Shown in pieces: positions 32,979 through 40,375 of a DNA stretch of 41,667 nucleotides (position 1 is its first letter; every line of letters begins with the position of its first letter). Source of the stretch: Spirochaetaceae bacterium (GTDB taxonomy: Bacteria; Spirochaetota; Spirochaetia; DSM-27196; SLAA01); NCBI GenBank assembly GCA_003556605.1, contig PWQX01000107.1, positions 1-41,667 of the forward strand. Direction: 5' to 3'. The position numbers were made by a program, and so were the translations under genes. Under the pieces are notes generated by a model. It ran no database searches, was not told the DNA's origin, and saw nothing but the letters and a program-made list of their open reading frames with translations.

Positions 32979-34013
32979 ATGACCGACCAACAGTGGCAGA
33001 CGCTTGTGAACGCAGTGAACGGAGGCAGCGACAGTCCGGTCGTGGGATTCGTTGTTGACAGCCCGTGGATTCCAAACTGGTTCGGAATCTCTATTCTTGA
33101 CTATTTCACCTCCGATGAGCTGTGGTTTGAGGCCAATCTGTCCGTTCAACAGGCATTTCCGGATTGTTTGTTTCTTCCGGGCTTCTGGTCGGAGTACGGC
33201 ATGTGCACGGAGCCGTCCGCGTTCGGCGTCCGTTGCGTGTTTCCGTCTAACGATTTTCCTACCCCGAAGAGTGATCCAAGTATGCTTGAGCGACTTGATT
33301 CACTGACGAAGCCGAATCCCCGGGAAGACGGGTTACTCCCGTTCACAATAAACAGGCAGCGGTTGCTTCGTGACAGGATTCGGCAGACCGGCCACGAAAT
33401 CCGTCTCGCAGTTGCTCGCGGTCCGCTGAATATCGCCTCCTTCCTCGCCGGGACGACAGAGTTTCTCCTTGCTGCCAAACTAGAGCCTCAGAAGGCCCAT
33501 GATTTCCTGAGCTTGATCACCGACTTTCTTGACGATTGGATCACCTACCAGTTCGAGTGCTTCCCGTCCATCGACGGGGTCTTCTTGCTCGACGATATCG
33601 TTGGCTTTCTTGGAGAGGATGACTTTCTCTCGCTCGCCTTCCCCTACTTTAAGAGACTCTACGAGCGCTTCCCTGCGACGGTGAGGATGTTTCACAACGA
33701 TGCCCCCTGCAAAGTTTCAGCACCCCATCTTGCGGCCATGGGCGTGAACCTCTTCAACTTCGGAACCGATCTGGCCTTCAACGAGGCTCGCGAGCTCTGC
33801 GGCGATGAGATAGCCTTGATGGGGAATGTTCCCCCGAGAGACGTTCTCGCCCAAGGAACACCGGCGGAGATATCCGCCGCCGTTCGTGATCAAATCACCT
33901 CTGCGCCTACACTCCGGCGTACCGTTCTGTCGTGCGGCGGCGGCATGCCTCCCGGGGTTTCGACACAGAACCTCAACGCTTTTCTGGAAGCGGCGGGGGT
34001 CAAGAGCCGATAG
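32979..34013 (+). CDS. URO-D-fold protein, first (uroporphyrinogen decarboxylase / corrinoid methyltransferase family)
   Basis: The 344-residue protein belongs to the URO-D superfamily. It has GNVPPRDVLAQGTPAEI (about 277-293) and SCGGGMPPGVS (about 319-329), typical of MtaA/MtbA-like and related methyltransferases. Those enzymes hold zinc with H-x-C plus a later Cys to activate a thiol such as coenzyme M. Here the His position reads FHNDAPC, with H219 but no Cys two residues on, while the later Cys in SCGGG is kept. It is unlikely to be a haem-pathway decarboxylase because no haem genes are near. ATG 32979 is chosen because AGGTGG is eight bases upstream; GTG 32967 is an alternative. Confidence 0.8.
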   Translation: MTDQQWQTLVNAVNGGSDSPVVGFVVDSPWIPNWFGISILDYFTSDELWFEANLSVQQAFPDCLFLPGFWSEYGMCTEPSAFGVRCVFPSNDFPTPKSDPSMLERLDSLTKPNPREDGLLPFTINRQRLLRDRIRQTGHEIRLAVARGPLNIASFLAGTTEFLLAAKLEPQKAHDFLSLITDFLDDWITYQFECFPSIDGVFLLDDIVGFLGEDDFLSLAFPYFKRLYERFPATVRMFHNDAPCKVSAPHLAAMGVNLFNFGTDLAFNEARELCGDEIALMGNVPPRDVLAQGTPAEISAAVRDQITSAPTLRRTVLSCGGGMPPGVSTQNLNAFLEAAGVKSR

Positions 34014-34133
34014 CACAAGCGCTTACGTGAAGACCCGCGGTCATCGACCGCCTCCCGTGCTGCGGGAAACTCTACAGCCGCTGCTGCATCAAATACCGGC
34101 ACGGCCACAGCCTATGCCTGACTCTGTGACTCA

Positions 34134-34180
34134 TAATTAGATATTAATTTCTTGACTCCGCCGCTGTTTGCGTATAGAGT
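34134..34180 (+). promoter_or_regulatory. Promoter of the TRAP transporter operon with AT-rich upstream element
   Basis: TTGACT (34152-34157) and TAGAGT (34175-34180) are 17 bases apart. The 18 bases before the -35 are almost pure A/T (ATAATTAGATATTAATTT), resembling an UP element that binds the polymerase alpha subunits. Transcription would begin near 34187. Confidence 0.5.
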
Positions 34181-34243
34181 TGTCGTGTCGGTTTGTAGCG
34201 GTAATCGCTAACAATCAACAAAGAGTGACGAAAGGAGGCTGAG

Positions 34244-35248
34244 ATGTCAAAGAAACATCTTGTCGTTTTGGCGGTGACGTTAGTGCTATTGGTACCCGGC
34301 GGGGCATTCGGGGCCGGTGCGCCGGAGGAAGAATTCCGGATGCGGATGTCGACCAACTTGGGCCCTGAGGGAACCGTTGGAAAGGCTCTCACACACCTTG
34401 GTGAATTGATAGAAGAGCGAAGTGAGGGCAGAATCGCAACGGTCGTTAACCACGGTGCGGAAATGGGTACACAGCACGAGCAGGTCGAAATGGCGATGGA
34501 TGGCTCTCTCGAATTGGGGGTGTTCTCTCCGGGCACCGCCCTGGGACCATACGTCGAGCAGCTGGCATTGTTCGACCTGTCCTATGTGTACGAAGATGAA
34601 GAGCACTATGTTCGAACTATCCGGGGGATCGAGGATGAAGTCAGTCGGCTGTTGGAGCCCTATAATCTGATGGCGGTCGGAGGCCAGAACATGGGGTTCA
34701 GACATATGCTCATCGAGCCACGGCCCGTTTACCGGCCGCAAGACCTTGAAGGACTGGTGATGCGCGGGCCGAACCCAATGTACGTCGCCATGTTCGAGGC
34801 TTTCGGGGCGGATGGCGTAACTACCGACTGGACGGAAATCTACACTGCCCTGCAGACGGGCGTGATTGACGGGATGGAAGCGTCGCCGGATATGATTCTC
34901 TCCATGCGCTTTCACGAAGTCGCCAACCACCTCAGCCTCACCAATCATCAGCCTGCCGGGGTATTCTATTTCATAAACACCGATTGGTTGGACTCGCTAC
35001 CCGAGGACCTGCAAGAGCTCGTGCTTGACACCGCGCGCGATGCCGCCGACTACCAGATTGAATTGGATCGTGTGGCTCAGGAAGAGGCTCTGCAGACGCT
35101 GATCGATGAAGGCGTTGAAGTAAACGAGGTAGCGGACATCAGCGAGTTTATGGAAAAAGTGGAAGGCTTGCACGAAGAGTACGTTCAGCGGGGTCCCCAC
35201 TGGGAGGACTTCTACAATAAGCTCTTGGAAGCCGGTGCAGCAAACTAG
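34244..35248 (+). CDS. dctP: TRAP transporter solute-binding protein DctP
   Basis: The 334-residue periplasmic protein has a signal peptide (MSKKHLVVLAVTLVLLVPGGAFG) followed by AGAPEEE. It carries TRAP-family features such as FDLSYVYED, GGQNMGFRHM, the Arg-containing MRGPNPMYVAMFEAFGA, and TDWTEIYTALQTGVIDGME. The Arg in this region normally salt-bridges a carboxylate ligand. AAAGGAGG is well spaced before its ATG. It heads dctP-dctQ-dctM. A hairpin follows it. Confidence 0.95.
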   Translation: MSKKHLVVLAVTLVLLVPGGAFGAGAPEEEFRMRMSTNLGPEGTVGKALTHLGELIEERSEGRIATVVNHGAEMGTQHEQVEMAMDGSLELGVFSPGTALGPYVEQLALFDLSYVYEDEEHYVRTIRGIEDEVSRLLEPYNLMAVGGQNMGFRHMLIEPRPVYRPQDLEGLVMRGPNPMYVAMFEAFGADGVTTDWTEIYTALQTGVIDGMEASPDMILSMRFHEVANHLSLTNHQPAGVFYFINTDWLDSLPEDLQELVLDTARDAADYQIELDRVAQEEALQTLIDEGVEVNEVADISEFMEKVEGLHEEYVQRGPHWEDFYNKLLEAGAAN

Positions 35249-35272
35249 GGCAAAATAAGCACCTCTACAGAA

Positions 35273-35307
35273 GCACCCCTGCGAGGTGAACGGCCCCGCA
35301 GGGGTGC
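35273..35307 (+). terminator. Intercistronic hairpin between dctP and dctQ
   Basis: GCACCCCTGCG (35273-35283) pairs perfectly over 11 bases with 35297-35307 around a 13-base loop. No T-run follows. As at tctC, it probably stabilises the binding-protein message and lowers downstream expression. Confidence 0.65.
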
Positions 35308-35364
35308 GTGCGCATAGTGCCGCTGCCGGGCGCGGCGGCTACGCGGGAGAAGGCGGGAAGAACC

Positions 35365-35862
35365 ATGAGAACGGTATATCTGAGCATGGATGCAATACGG
35401 ACGGCCTTGATCATTGCAATACTCGCATTTATGACCGGGGCGGGAGCAGTTCAAGTCTTCCTGCGCTACACTCCCGGCTTCGTTTCGTTTCCCTGGTACA
35501 ATGAGATTGCCAGTCATTTGTTTGTCTGGCTGGTGTTCTTGGCCGCGAGCGTGTGCGTCCGCGAGAAAGCGCACCTCAACGTCGATTTCTTCATAGTTAA
35601 GCTCTTCAAATCAACCCACGTCTTGGTAATAAAGAAGGTCACCTCACTCGTAATTCTGGCGTTTCTGGCGCTTATCGTATATCAGGGAACTCTCAGAACT
35701 GTCCATCACGTGGGAACAATGTTGCAGAACGCTCCACTATCAAGAGGTCTGTTCTACATGGCGATTCCGGTAGGGTCGCTGTTGATGTTCATTGAGTACT
35801 TAATCCTGTTGATATATGGGGAAAACCCGTTTACTGCACGTACCCCTAACATCACTGTATAG
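35365..35862 (+). CDS. dctQ: TRAP transporter small membrane subunit DctQ
   Basis: The 165-residue protein has four predicted helices. It carries the QVFLRYTPGFVSFPWYNEIA pattern of DctQ, then FLAASVCVREKAHLNVDF with the conserved His and Asp. The start at 35365 follows GGCGGGAAG; a longer frame from 35308 would overlap the hairpin. It lies between dctP and dctM, ending 11 bases before dctM. Confidence 0.9.
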   Translation: MRTVYLSMDAIRTALIIAILAFMTGAGAVQVFLRYTPGFVSFPWYNEIASHLFVWLVFLAASVCVREKAHLNVDFFIVKLFKSTHVLVIKKVTSLVILAFLALIVYQGTLRTVHHVGTMLQNAPLSRGLFYMAIPVGSLLMFIEYLILLIYGENPFTARTPNITV

Positions 35863-35873
35863 GCAGGTAGCGC

Positions 35874-37163
35874 ATGTGGCACGTCGGCCTGTTGTTCGTC
35901 CTCTTTCTGTCTCTTCTGTTCTTCGGGTTTCCGATCTTTCTGGCTACGGGCATCGCCGGGCTGGTGATGGTGTTCTTGCTGGACATTCCGCTTTCGTTGG
36001 TCATCATCAGGATGTTCGGAGGAATAAGCTCCTTTAGTCTGGTCGCTATACCGTTCTTCGTCCTTGCCGGAAACATCATGATGGTGTCGGATATAACCGA
36101 TCGGATCGTTGATTTCGCCAATGCGCTTGTCGGCAGGCTCAAGGGCAGCCTGGGATACGTGAATATACTTTCATCAATGCTTTTTGCAGGTATCCAGGGC
36201 TCCGGCGTAGCAGACGCATCCGCTATCGGCTCGATTATGATTCCAACAATGAAGCGGCAAGGGTATGAGGGCGATTATTCGGTAGCCGTTACCGCCTCCT
36301 CGTCCGCTATCGGCCCAATCATCCCTCCCAGTGTCGCAATGATCATGTATGCCTATTACACTGAGCTTTCGGTTGGGAGACTTTTTCTGGGAGCGCTTAT
36401 TCCCGGAATAGTAATCGGGATTGGGCTTATGATTGCACACGCGATCATATATCGACTCCGCGGATACGAGATCGAAACCGAAAGCTTTCACATAGGCAAC
36501 GTTCTGACCACCTTCGTCAAGGCAATCGGTGCGTTCATCATGCCCATCATCATACTGAGCGGCATCGTCTTCGGCGTTTTCACTCCAACCGAATCCGGCA
36601 TATCCGCGGTTTTGTACGGGCTTTTCTACGGCCTGTTCATCTCCAGGAAGCTGAAGCTGAAGGACTTTCCCGGTATTTTCCTTAGAACTGCCAAGACTAC
36701 GGCGATTGTGCTGATTACCCTTTCAATGGCCAGCATCTTCTCTAATGTTCTTATCAGACTTAACTTCCAGCGGATTGTTATAGCGTTGATTATGGAGCAT
36801 TTCGCGAATCCGTACACCGCCACGATCGTCATCATGCTGCTCATCGTGTTCATTGGCATGTTTGCCGACCCTCCGATTCTCATCGCAATGTTTTCCTCAA
36901 CGTTGCTTGCGACCGGCACGGTTCTCGGCTTTGAACCGATTCACTATGGCGTGGTGATGGTCATGGCGATCATGATTGGTGCAGTCACGCCACCGGTTGG
37001 ATCGATGCTTTTCATAGCCTGTTCCATCGCCGATGTTCCTCTTGAAAAGACCGTTAGGGTGATGATTCCCTTCGCGGCGGTTCTCTTTTTGACCGCCGTT
37101 CTTACCCTGTTTGTACCATCGATGGTGGAGTCGGTGGTTCACGTGTTCTACCCGGCGACGTAG
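35874..37163 (+). CDS. dctM: TRAP transporter large membrane subunit DctM
   Basis: The 429-residue, 12- to 13-helix permease has the DctM repeats IPFFVLAGNIM and GSGVADASAIGSIMIP, then GPIIPPSVAMIMYAY. The C-terminal half has TPPVGSMLFIACS. It carries out sodium-coupled import of the DctP-bound acid. Length is normal. Its ATG directly follows dctQ. A URO-D-fold gene starts 40 bases after its stop, so the transporter and that enzyme are probably one transcript. Confidence 0.95.
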   Translation: MWHVGLLFVLFLSLLFFGFPIFLATGIAGLVMVFLLDIPLSLVIIRMFGGISSFSLVAIPFFVLAGNIMMVSDITDRIVDFANALVGRLKGSLGYVNILSSMLFAGIQGSGVADASAIGSIMIPTMKRQGYEGDYSVAVTASSSAIGPIIPPSVAMIMYAYYTELSVGRLFLGALIPGIVIGIGLMIAHAIIYRLRGYEIETESFHIGNVLTTFVKAIGAFIMPIIILSGIVFGVFTPTESGISAVLYGLFYGLFISRKLKLKDFPGIFLRTAKTTAIVLITLSMASIFSNVLIRLNFQRIVIALIMEHFANPYTATIVIMLLIVFIGMFADPPILIAMFSSTLLATGTVLGFEPIHYGVVMVMAIMIGAVTPPVGSMLFIACSIADVPLEKTVRVMIPFAAVLFLTAVLTLFVPSMVESVVHVFYPAT

Positions 37164-37203
37164 CCGGCATAGCTGGTGCGGTTGGATAACACAGGAGGCG
37201 ACG

Positions 37204-38253
37204 ATGCGTTCAATCGAGAGAACGGAAGCAGCATTCCGCGGCGAGACACCGGACAGAGCTCCCTTTGTACCGTCGATTTATGAGCATGGCGCTGCGCTAT
37301 TGGGCAAAACCCCCTCTGCGGTGGCGCGCGACCCGCAATTAATGGCGCAGGCAGCGATCGCAGCTTTCGAGACGTATGCGCACGACCTGGTGACGGTCGG
37401 AATCGACATCTATAACATCGAAGCTGAAGCATTAGGCTGCGAAGTCCGCTATCATGAAGACAGTAGCGCGATTCCGGGCGTCGTATCTCACCCACTGATG
37501 CACGAAGAGACGCTGAATGCCCGATCAATTGCGTTACCCGTGGAAGACAGCAGCAGTAATCGGCTGGGCCTCATAGTCGAGGCCTGTAGCGCCGCGTTTC
37601 GGGCGATAGGCCGAGACGTATGGGTATACGGCTGCATTGGGGGCCCGTTTTCCCAAGCTGTAGAGCTCAGGGGCTTCGAGAACCTGCTCATGGATATAGT
37701 CACAAATCCTGATGAAGTGCACGCGCTCATGCGAGTAACAACAGAGCTTTCAATGAGGCACGCCGGACGGCTGTCGAAGCAGGGTGTTGGAATAAACGTG
37801 TATGAATCGTGGGCGACTTTGCCTCTCATTGACCCGCGAATATTCGAGCAGTTCGTTGTCCCGTACGAACGCACGATAATCCAGACCATTCGCAGCGACT
37901 ACCGTACGCCGCCGCCTGCGGTAATTATGGGCGGCAATGTGACGGAGCTTATCCGTTTTTTTGTCGAGACGGGAACATCGTTGATTGCCGCAGACTACAA
38001 TACGGATTTCGGGTTCGTACGCAGGTTTCTTGATGAGAATGATAGCGATATTGTGGTCAGAGGGTGTGCCGATCCCAAGATGATTGAACGCAGGGAATGG
38101 GACGGAGTCGAGCGCGCCGTGGCGGTGCTTGCTGAGAAGTCGCGGGGTATGAACCGTTTCGTCTGGGGATGTGGTTGTGTTTCGTATGATACCGCAATAT
38201 CTGATTTACTGCGCTTCAAGGAATTGTGTTTGGGCCAGCCGCGGCGAGAATAG
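37204..38253 (+). CDS. URO-D-fold protein, second (methyltransferase MtaA/MtbA-like)
   Basis: The 349-residue protein begins with MRSIERTEAAFRGETPDRAPFVP, the typical start of MtaA/MtbA-type methyltransferases. Where MtaA has HICGN-type zinc ligands this protein reads VIMGGNVTEL, so His and Cys are lost. A late FVWGCGCVSYD keeps Cys residues where the third ligand lies. The zinc site is therefore incomplete, and the enzyme may bind its methyl donor or acceptor differently. GGAGG (37194-37198) precedes ATG 37204 by five bases. It lies 40 bases after dctM and 31 before the DeoR gene, consistent with one operon. Confidence 0.82.
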   Translation: MRSIERTEAAFRGETPDRAPFVPSIYEHGAALLGKTPSAVARDPQLMAQAAIAAFETYAHDLVTVGIDIYNIEAEALGCEVRYHEDSSAIPGVVSHPLMHEETLNARSIALPVEDSSSNRLGLIVEACSAAFRAIGRDVWVYGCIGGPFSQAVELRGFENLLMDIVTNPDEVHALMRVTTELSMRHAGRLSKQGVGINVYESWATLPLIDPRIFEQFVVPYERTIIQTIRSDYRTPPPAVIMGGNVTELIRFFVETGTSLIAADYNTDFGFVRRFLDENDSDIVVRGCADPKMIERREWDGVERAVAVLAEKSRGMNRFVWGCGCVSYDTAISDLLRFKELCLGQPRRE

Positions 38254-38284
38254 AATGCAGTGTTCGCCAACGCGATAGAGAGCG

Positions 38285-39061
38285 ATGATGGCATACAGCA
38301 CCAGGCGAAAAGATATAGTCAGGATCGTACAGCTTTTGAGGCGCGTAAGCGTCCAAGAGTTGACCCAACGATTGAATGTATCGGAGGCGACGGTTCGAAA
38401 GGACCTTGCTTTCTTAGAGGACGAAGCTATTCTGTTCCGCACGCACGGCGGAGCTGCTCTGGCGGAAGAAAACCGCAACATGCACAACGTGCGGAACCGC
38501 GAGAACACCTACCTCGAGGAAAAGCGGGCAATCGCCCAAAGAGCGCGCGCCTTGGTGTCCGAAGGGGAAACGATCTTCTTAGATTCGGGTAGCACCTGTG
38601 CGGTTATAGCCGCCGAAATCAAGGACATGTCGCTTCGCGTTATTGCACATTCTGTGGGCGTAATCAATGAGCTGATCAATGCCGACGATGGGCTCGCGCT
38701 TTATTCCCTCGGAGGGAGTTATCGGCCGGGGTCCGGTTCGTTCATCGGTCCCCTCGCACAGGAGAACCTGCAAAGATTTCGAATTGAAACCTGTTTCGTG
38801 GGCACCGCCGGGTTCTCAACGGACGGAACCTTCTACGCGCAGAACCTGATTGAAGCTGAGCTGAAAACGGAGGCATTAAGACTGTCAACCCGGCGGGTCA
38901 TTGTGGCCGACTATTCTAAGATAAGCCGAACGGAGTTCGCAGTCTTCGCAAGACCACGCGATTTTGATATCCTCATTCTGGGTGGGCACGTAAACGATCA
39001 ACAGCGCGGAGAGTTGAGTAGGCTTGACGTAGAAATCCTTTTCGCCGGTTTGGATGAGTGA
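38285..39061 (+). CDS. DeoR-family transcriptional regulator
   Basis: The 258-residue protein has a DeoR helix-turn-helix near the N-terminus (VSVQELTQRLNVSEATVRKDL, shown as VSVQELTQRL then SEATVRKDL; about residues 22-42). It continues with FRTHGGAAL and the sugar-phosphate-isomerase-like sensor fold (IFLDSGSTC and ADYSKISRTEF). Such regulators bind phosphorylated sugars or related metabolites. The start is one of two adjacent ATGs at 38285/38288. It follows the second URO-D gene on the same strand and separates it from the MetE-like gene, so it probably controls this cluster. Confidence 0.88.
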   Translation: MMAYSTRRKDIVRIVQLLRRVSVQELTQRLNVSEATVRKDLAFLEDEAILFRTHGGAALAEENRNMHNVRNRENTYLEEKRAIAQRARALVSEGETIFLDSGSTCAVIAAEIKDMSLRVIAHSVGVINELINADDGLALYSLGGSYRPGSGSFIGPLAQENLQRFRIETCFVGTAGFSTDGTFYAQNLIEAELKTEALRLSTRRVIVADYSKISRTEFAVFARPRDFDILILGGHVNDQQRGELSRLDVEILFAGLDE

Positions 39062-39148
39062 GCTGCGGATCGCTTATTAGACTGAAGCACCGCGCTTCAA
39101 TGCCCCGCCCGGGACCTTTCAAGAGCCGCTATCGAAGAACTCGCACGC

Positions 39149-39176
39149 TTGCGTGACGAAACGAGTATGCTATTAT
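39149..39176 (+). promoter_or_regulatory. Promoter of the MetE-like/MttB-like genes
   Basis: TTGCGT (39149-39154) and TATTAT (39171-39176, five of six) are 16 bases apart. Transcription would start near 39183, giving a leader of about 84 bases. That leader contains two copies of ATTCGGCTG (39207-39215 and 39222-39230). Confidence 0.5.
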
Positions 39177-39266
39177 GCTACGCAACCGGTGGGTGAAAAT
39201 CCTGTAATTCGGCTGAAGCGTATTCGGCTGTAGGGTAGCAGTCTATTCCATTGAGCGGAGGATATC

Positions 39267-40277
39267 ATGCGGAGCATCTTGACGACGGTTGTAGGAAGCT
39301 ATCCCGTACCTGATTGGTTGCGAGTCTACCCGAGTCGGCCCAACTTACGCGATGCGGTGCTCACCGTGCTCAAGACCCAGGAACTTGCGGGGCTCGACGT
39401 CATCACCGACGGGGAAATCTCCAGGTTTAGTGTCGATCACCCTGAGACGAACGGAATGATAGAGACGTTCGTTCGGCCGTTGTCCGGAGTACGCACTGTC
39501 TTGACGCGAAGCGAGCTTGAAGAGTTTGCCGCGCGGTCGGATATGCAGTTTCGCTCCCATCCGGCCGGAGTTGTGTACGGTGACGTTGGCGAGGGGACGA
39601 TGAATCTCCTCGAGAGCTGGGAGTTCGTCAAAAACCTGAGTGAGAAGCCTCTGAAGTTCACGGTTACCTCGCCGTACATGCTGGCCAAAACACTGCTGGA
39701 CCAGCGCTACGCCGATATCCGCGAACTCGCGTGGGCACTAGCCGAGGTCTTACGCCGGCAGGTCGAGGGTATCGATGCGCCTTACGTCCAGATTGACGAG
39801 GCCAACCTTCCGGGAAACCCGGGCGATGCGATGTGGGCACATGAGGTGGTCAACCGGGTTCTCGAGGGTGTACGGGGCGACCGCGGCATGCACCTGTGTT
39901 TCGGCAACTACGGAGGACAGGCGATCCAGCGTGGCGTGTGGAAGGACATGATCGCGTTTATCAATAACGTACAGGTTTCCCACGTTGTGCTGGAGTTTGC
40001 TCGACGCGGTTATGAGGAGCTCCCGCTGTTCAGGGAGCTTAGGGGAGACATCGAGCTCGGCGTCGGTGTGATCGACATCAAGGACAACGAGATCGAAACT
40101 CCTGAAACCGTCGCGCGGCGCATAGAGCGGGCTGCGGAGATTCTGGGGGCAGATCGCGTACGGTGGGTGCATCCCGACTGCGGGTTCTGGATGCTTCCGC
40201 GGACCGTGGCGGACGGCAAGATGCATGCACTCGTTGCCGGCCGAGACCTGTTTATTGGAGCGAAGCCCAAGCGCTGA
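39267..40277 (+). CDS. Stand-alone MetE catalytic-domain protein (core-MetE methyltransferase)
   Basis: The 336-residue protein matches only the C-terminal catalytic barrel of cobalamin-independent methionine synthase; MetE itself is about 750 residues. It opens TTVVGSYPVPDWLR, includes QIDEANLPG, and has all four expected zinc ligands: H209-x-C211 (MHLCFGN), E243 (VLEFARRG) and C305 (HPDCGF). It should activate a thiol. Stand-alone core-MetE proteins are known or proposed to take methyl groups from corrinoid proteins instead of folate. AGCGGAGG precedes its ATG. It is followed after 98 bases by the MttB-like gene, and its neighbours include two URO-D proteins. Confidence 0.85.
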   Translation: MRSILTTVVGSYPVPDWLRVYPSRPNLRDAVLTVLKTQELAGLDVITDGEISRFSVDHPETNGMIETFVRPLSGVRTVLTRSELEEFAARSDMQFRSHPAGVVYGDVGEGTMNLLESWEFVKNLSEKPLKFTVTSPYMLAKTLLDQRYADIRELAWALAEVLRRQVEGIDAPYVQIDEANLPGNPGDAMWAHEVVNRVLEGVRGDRGMHLCFGNYGGQAIQRGVWKDMIAFINNVQVSHVVLEFARRGYEELPLFRELRGDIELGVGVIDIKDNEIETPETVARRIERAAEILGADRVRWVHPDCGFWMLPRTVADGKMHALVAGRDLFIGAKPKR

Positions 40278-40375
40278 GCGAACAGATTGGCGGTGCGTCC
40301 GGGACATAAATCCGGCAACGTCAACGCAGACAGCGGTGCACAAGAGCCCACCAAAATAGCCGGGAGGTGCAACAG

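Noticed and set aside
32979-34013. Haem-pathway uroporphyrinogen decarboxylase (hemE)
   Set aside because: No haem genes are nearby, a paralogue sits in the same cluster, and the C-terminal SCGGG segment matches methyltransferase-type members better.
34037-34051. GCGGT/ACCGC mini-hairpin after the first URO-D gene as a terminator
   Set aside because: The stem is only five base pairs and no T-run follows.
39083-39099. TGAAGC/GCTTCA hairpin after the DeoR gene as a terminator
   Set aside because: The six-base-pair stem is weak and there is no T-run, so readthrough cannot be excluded.
39177-39266. Possible cobalamin riboswitch before the MetE-like gene (a GGTGAAAATCC string at 39191-39202 and a TGCTAC/GTAGCA pairing)
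   Set aside because: Only one core segment resembles the class; the GGGAA and CCCGC-ACTGT elements are missing. The best promoter places the start of transcription near 39183, after the left arm of the outer pairing.
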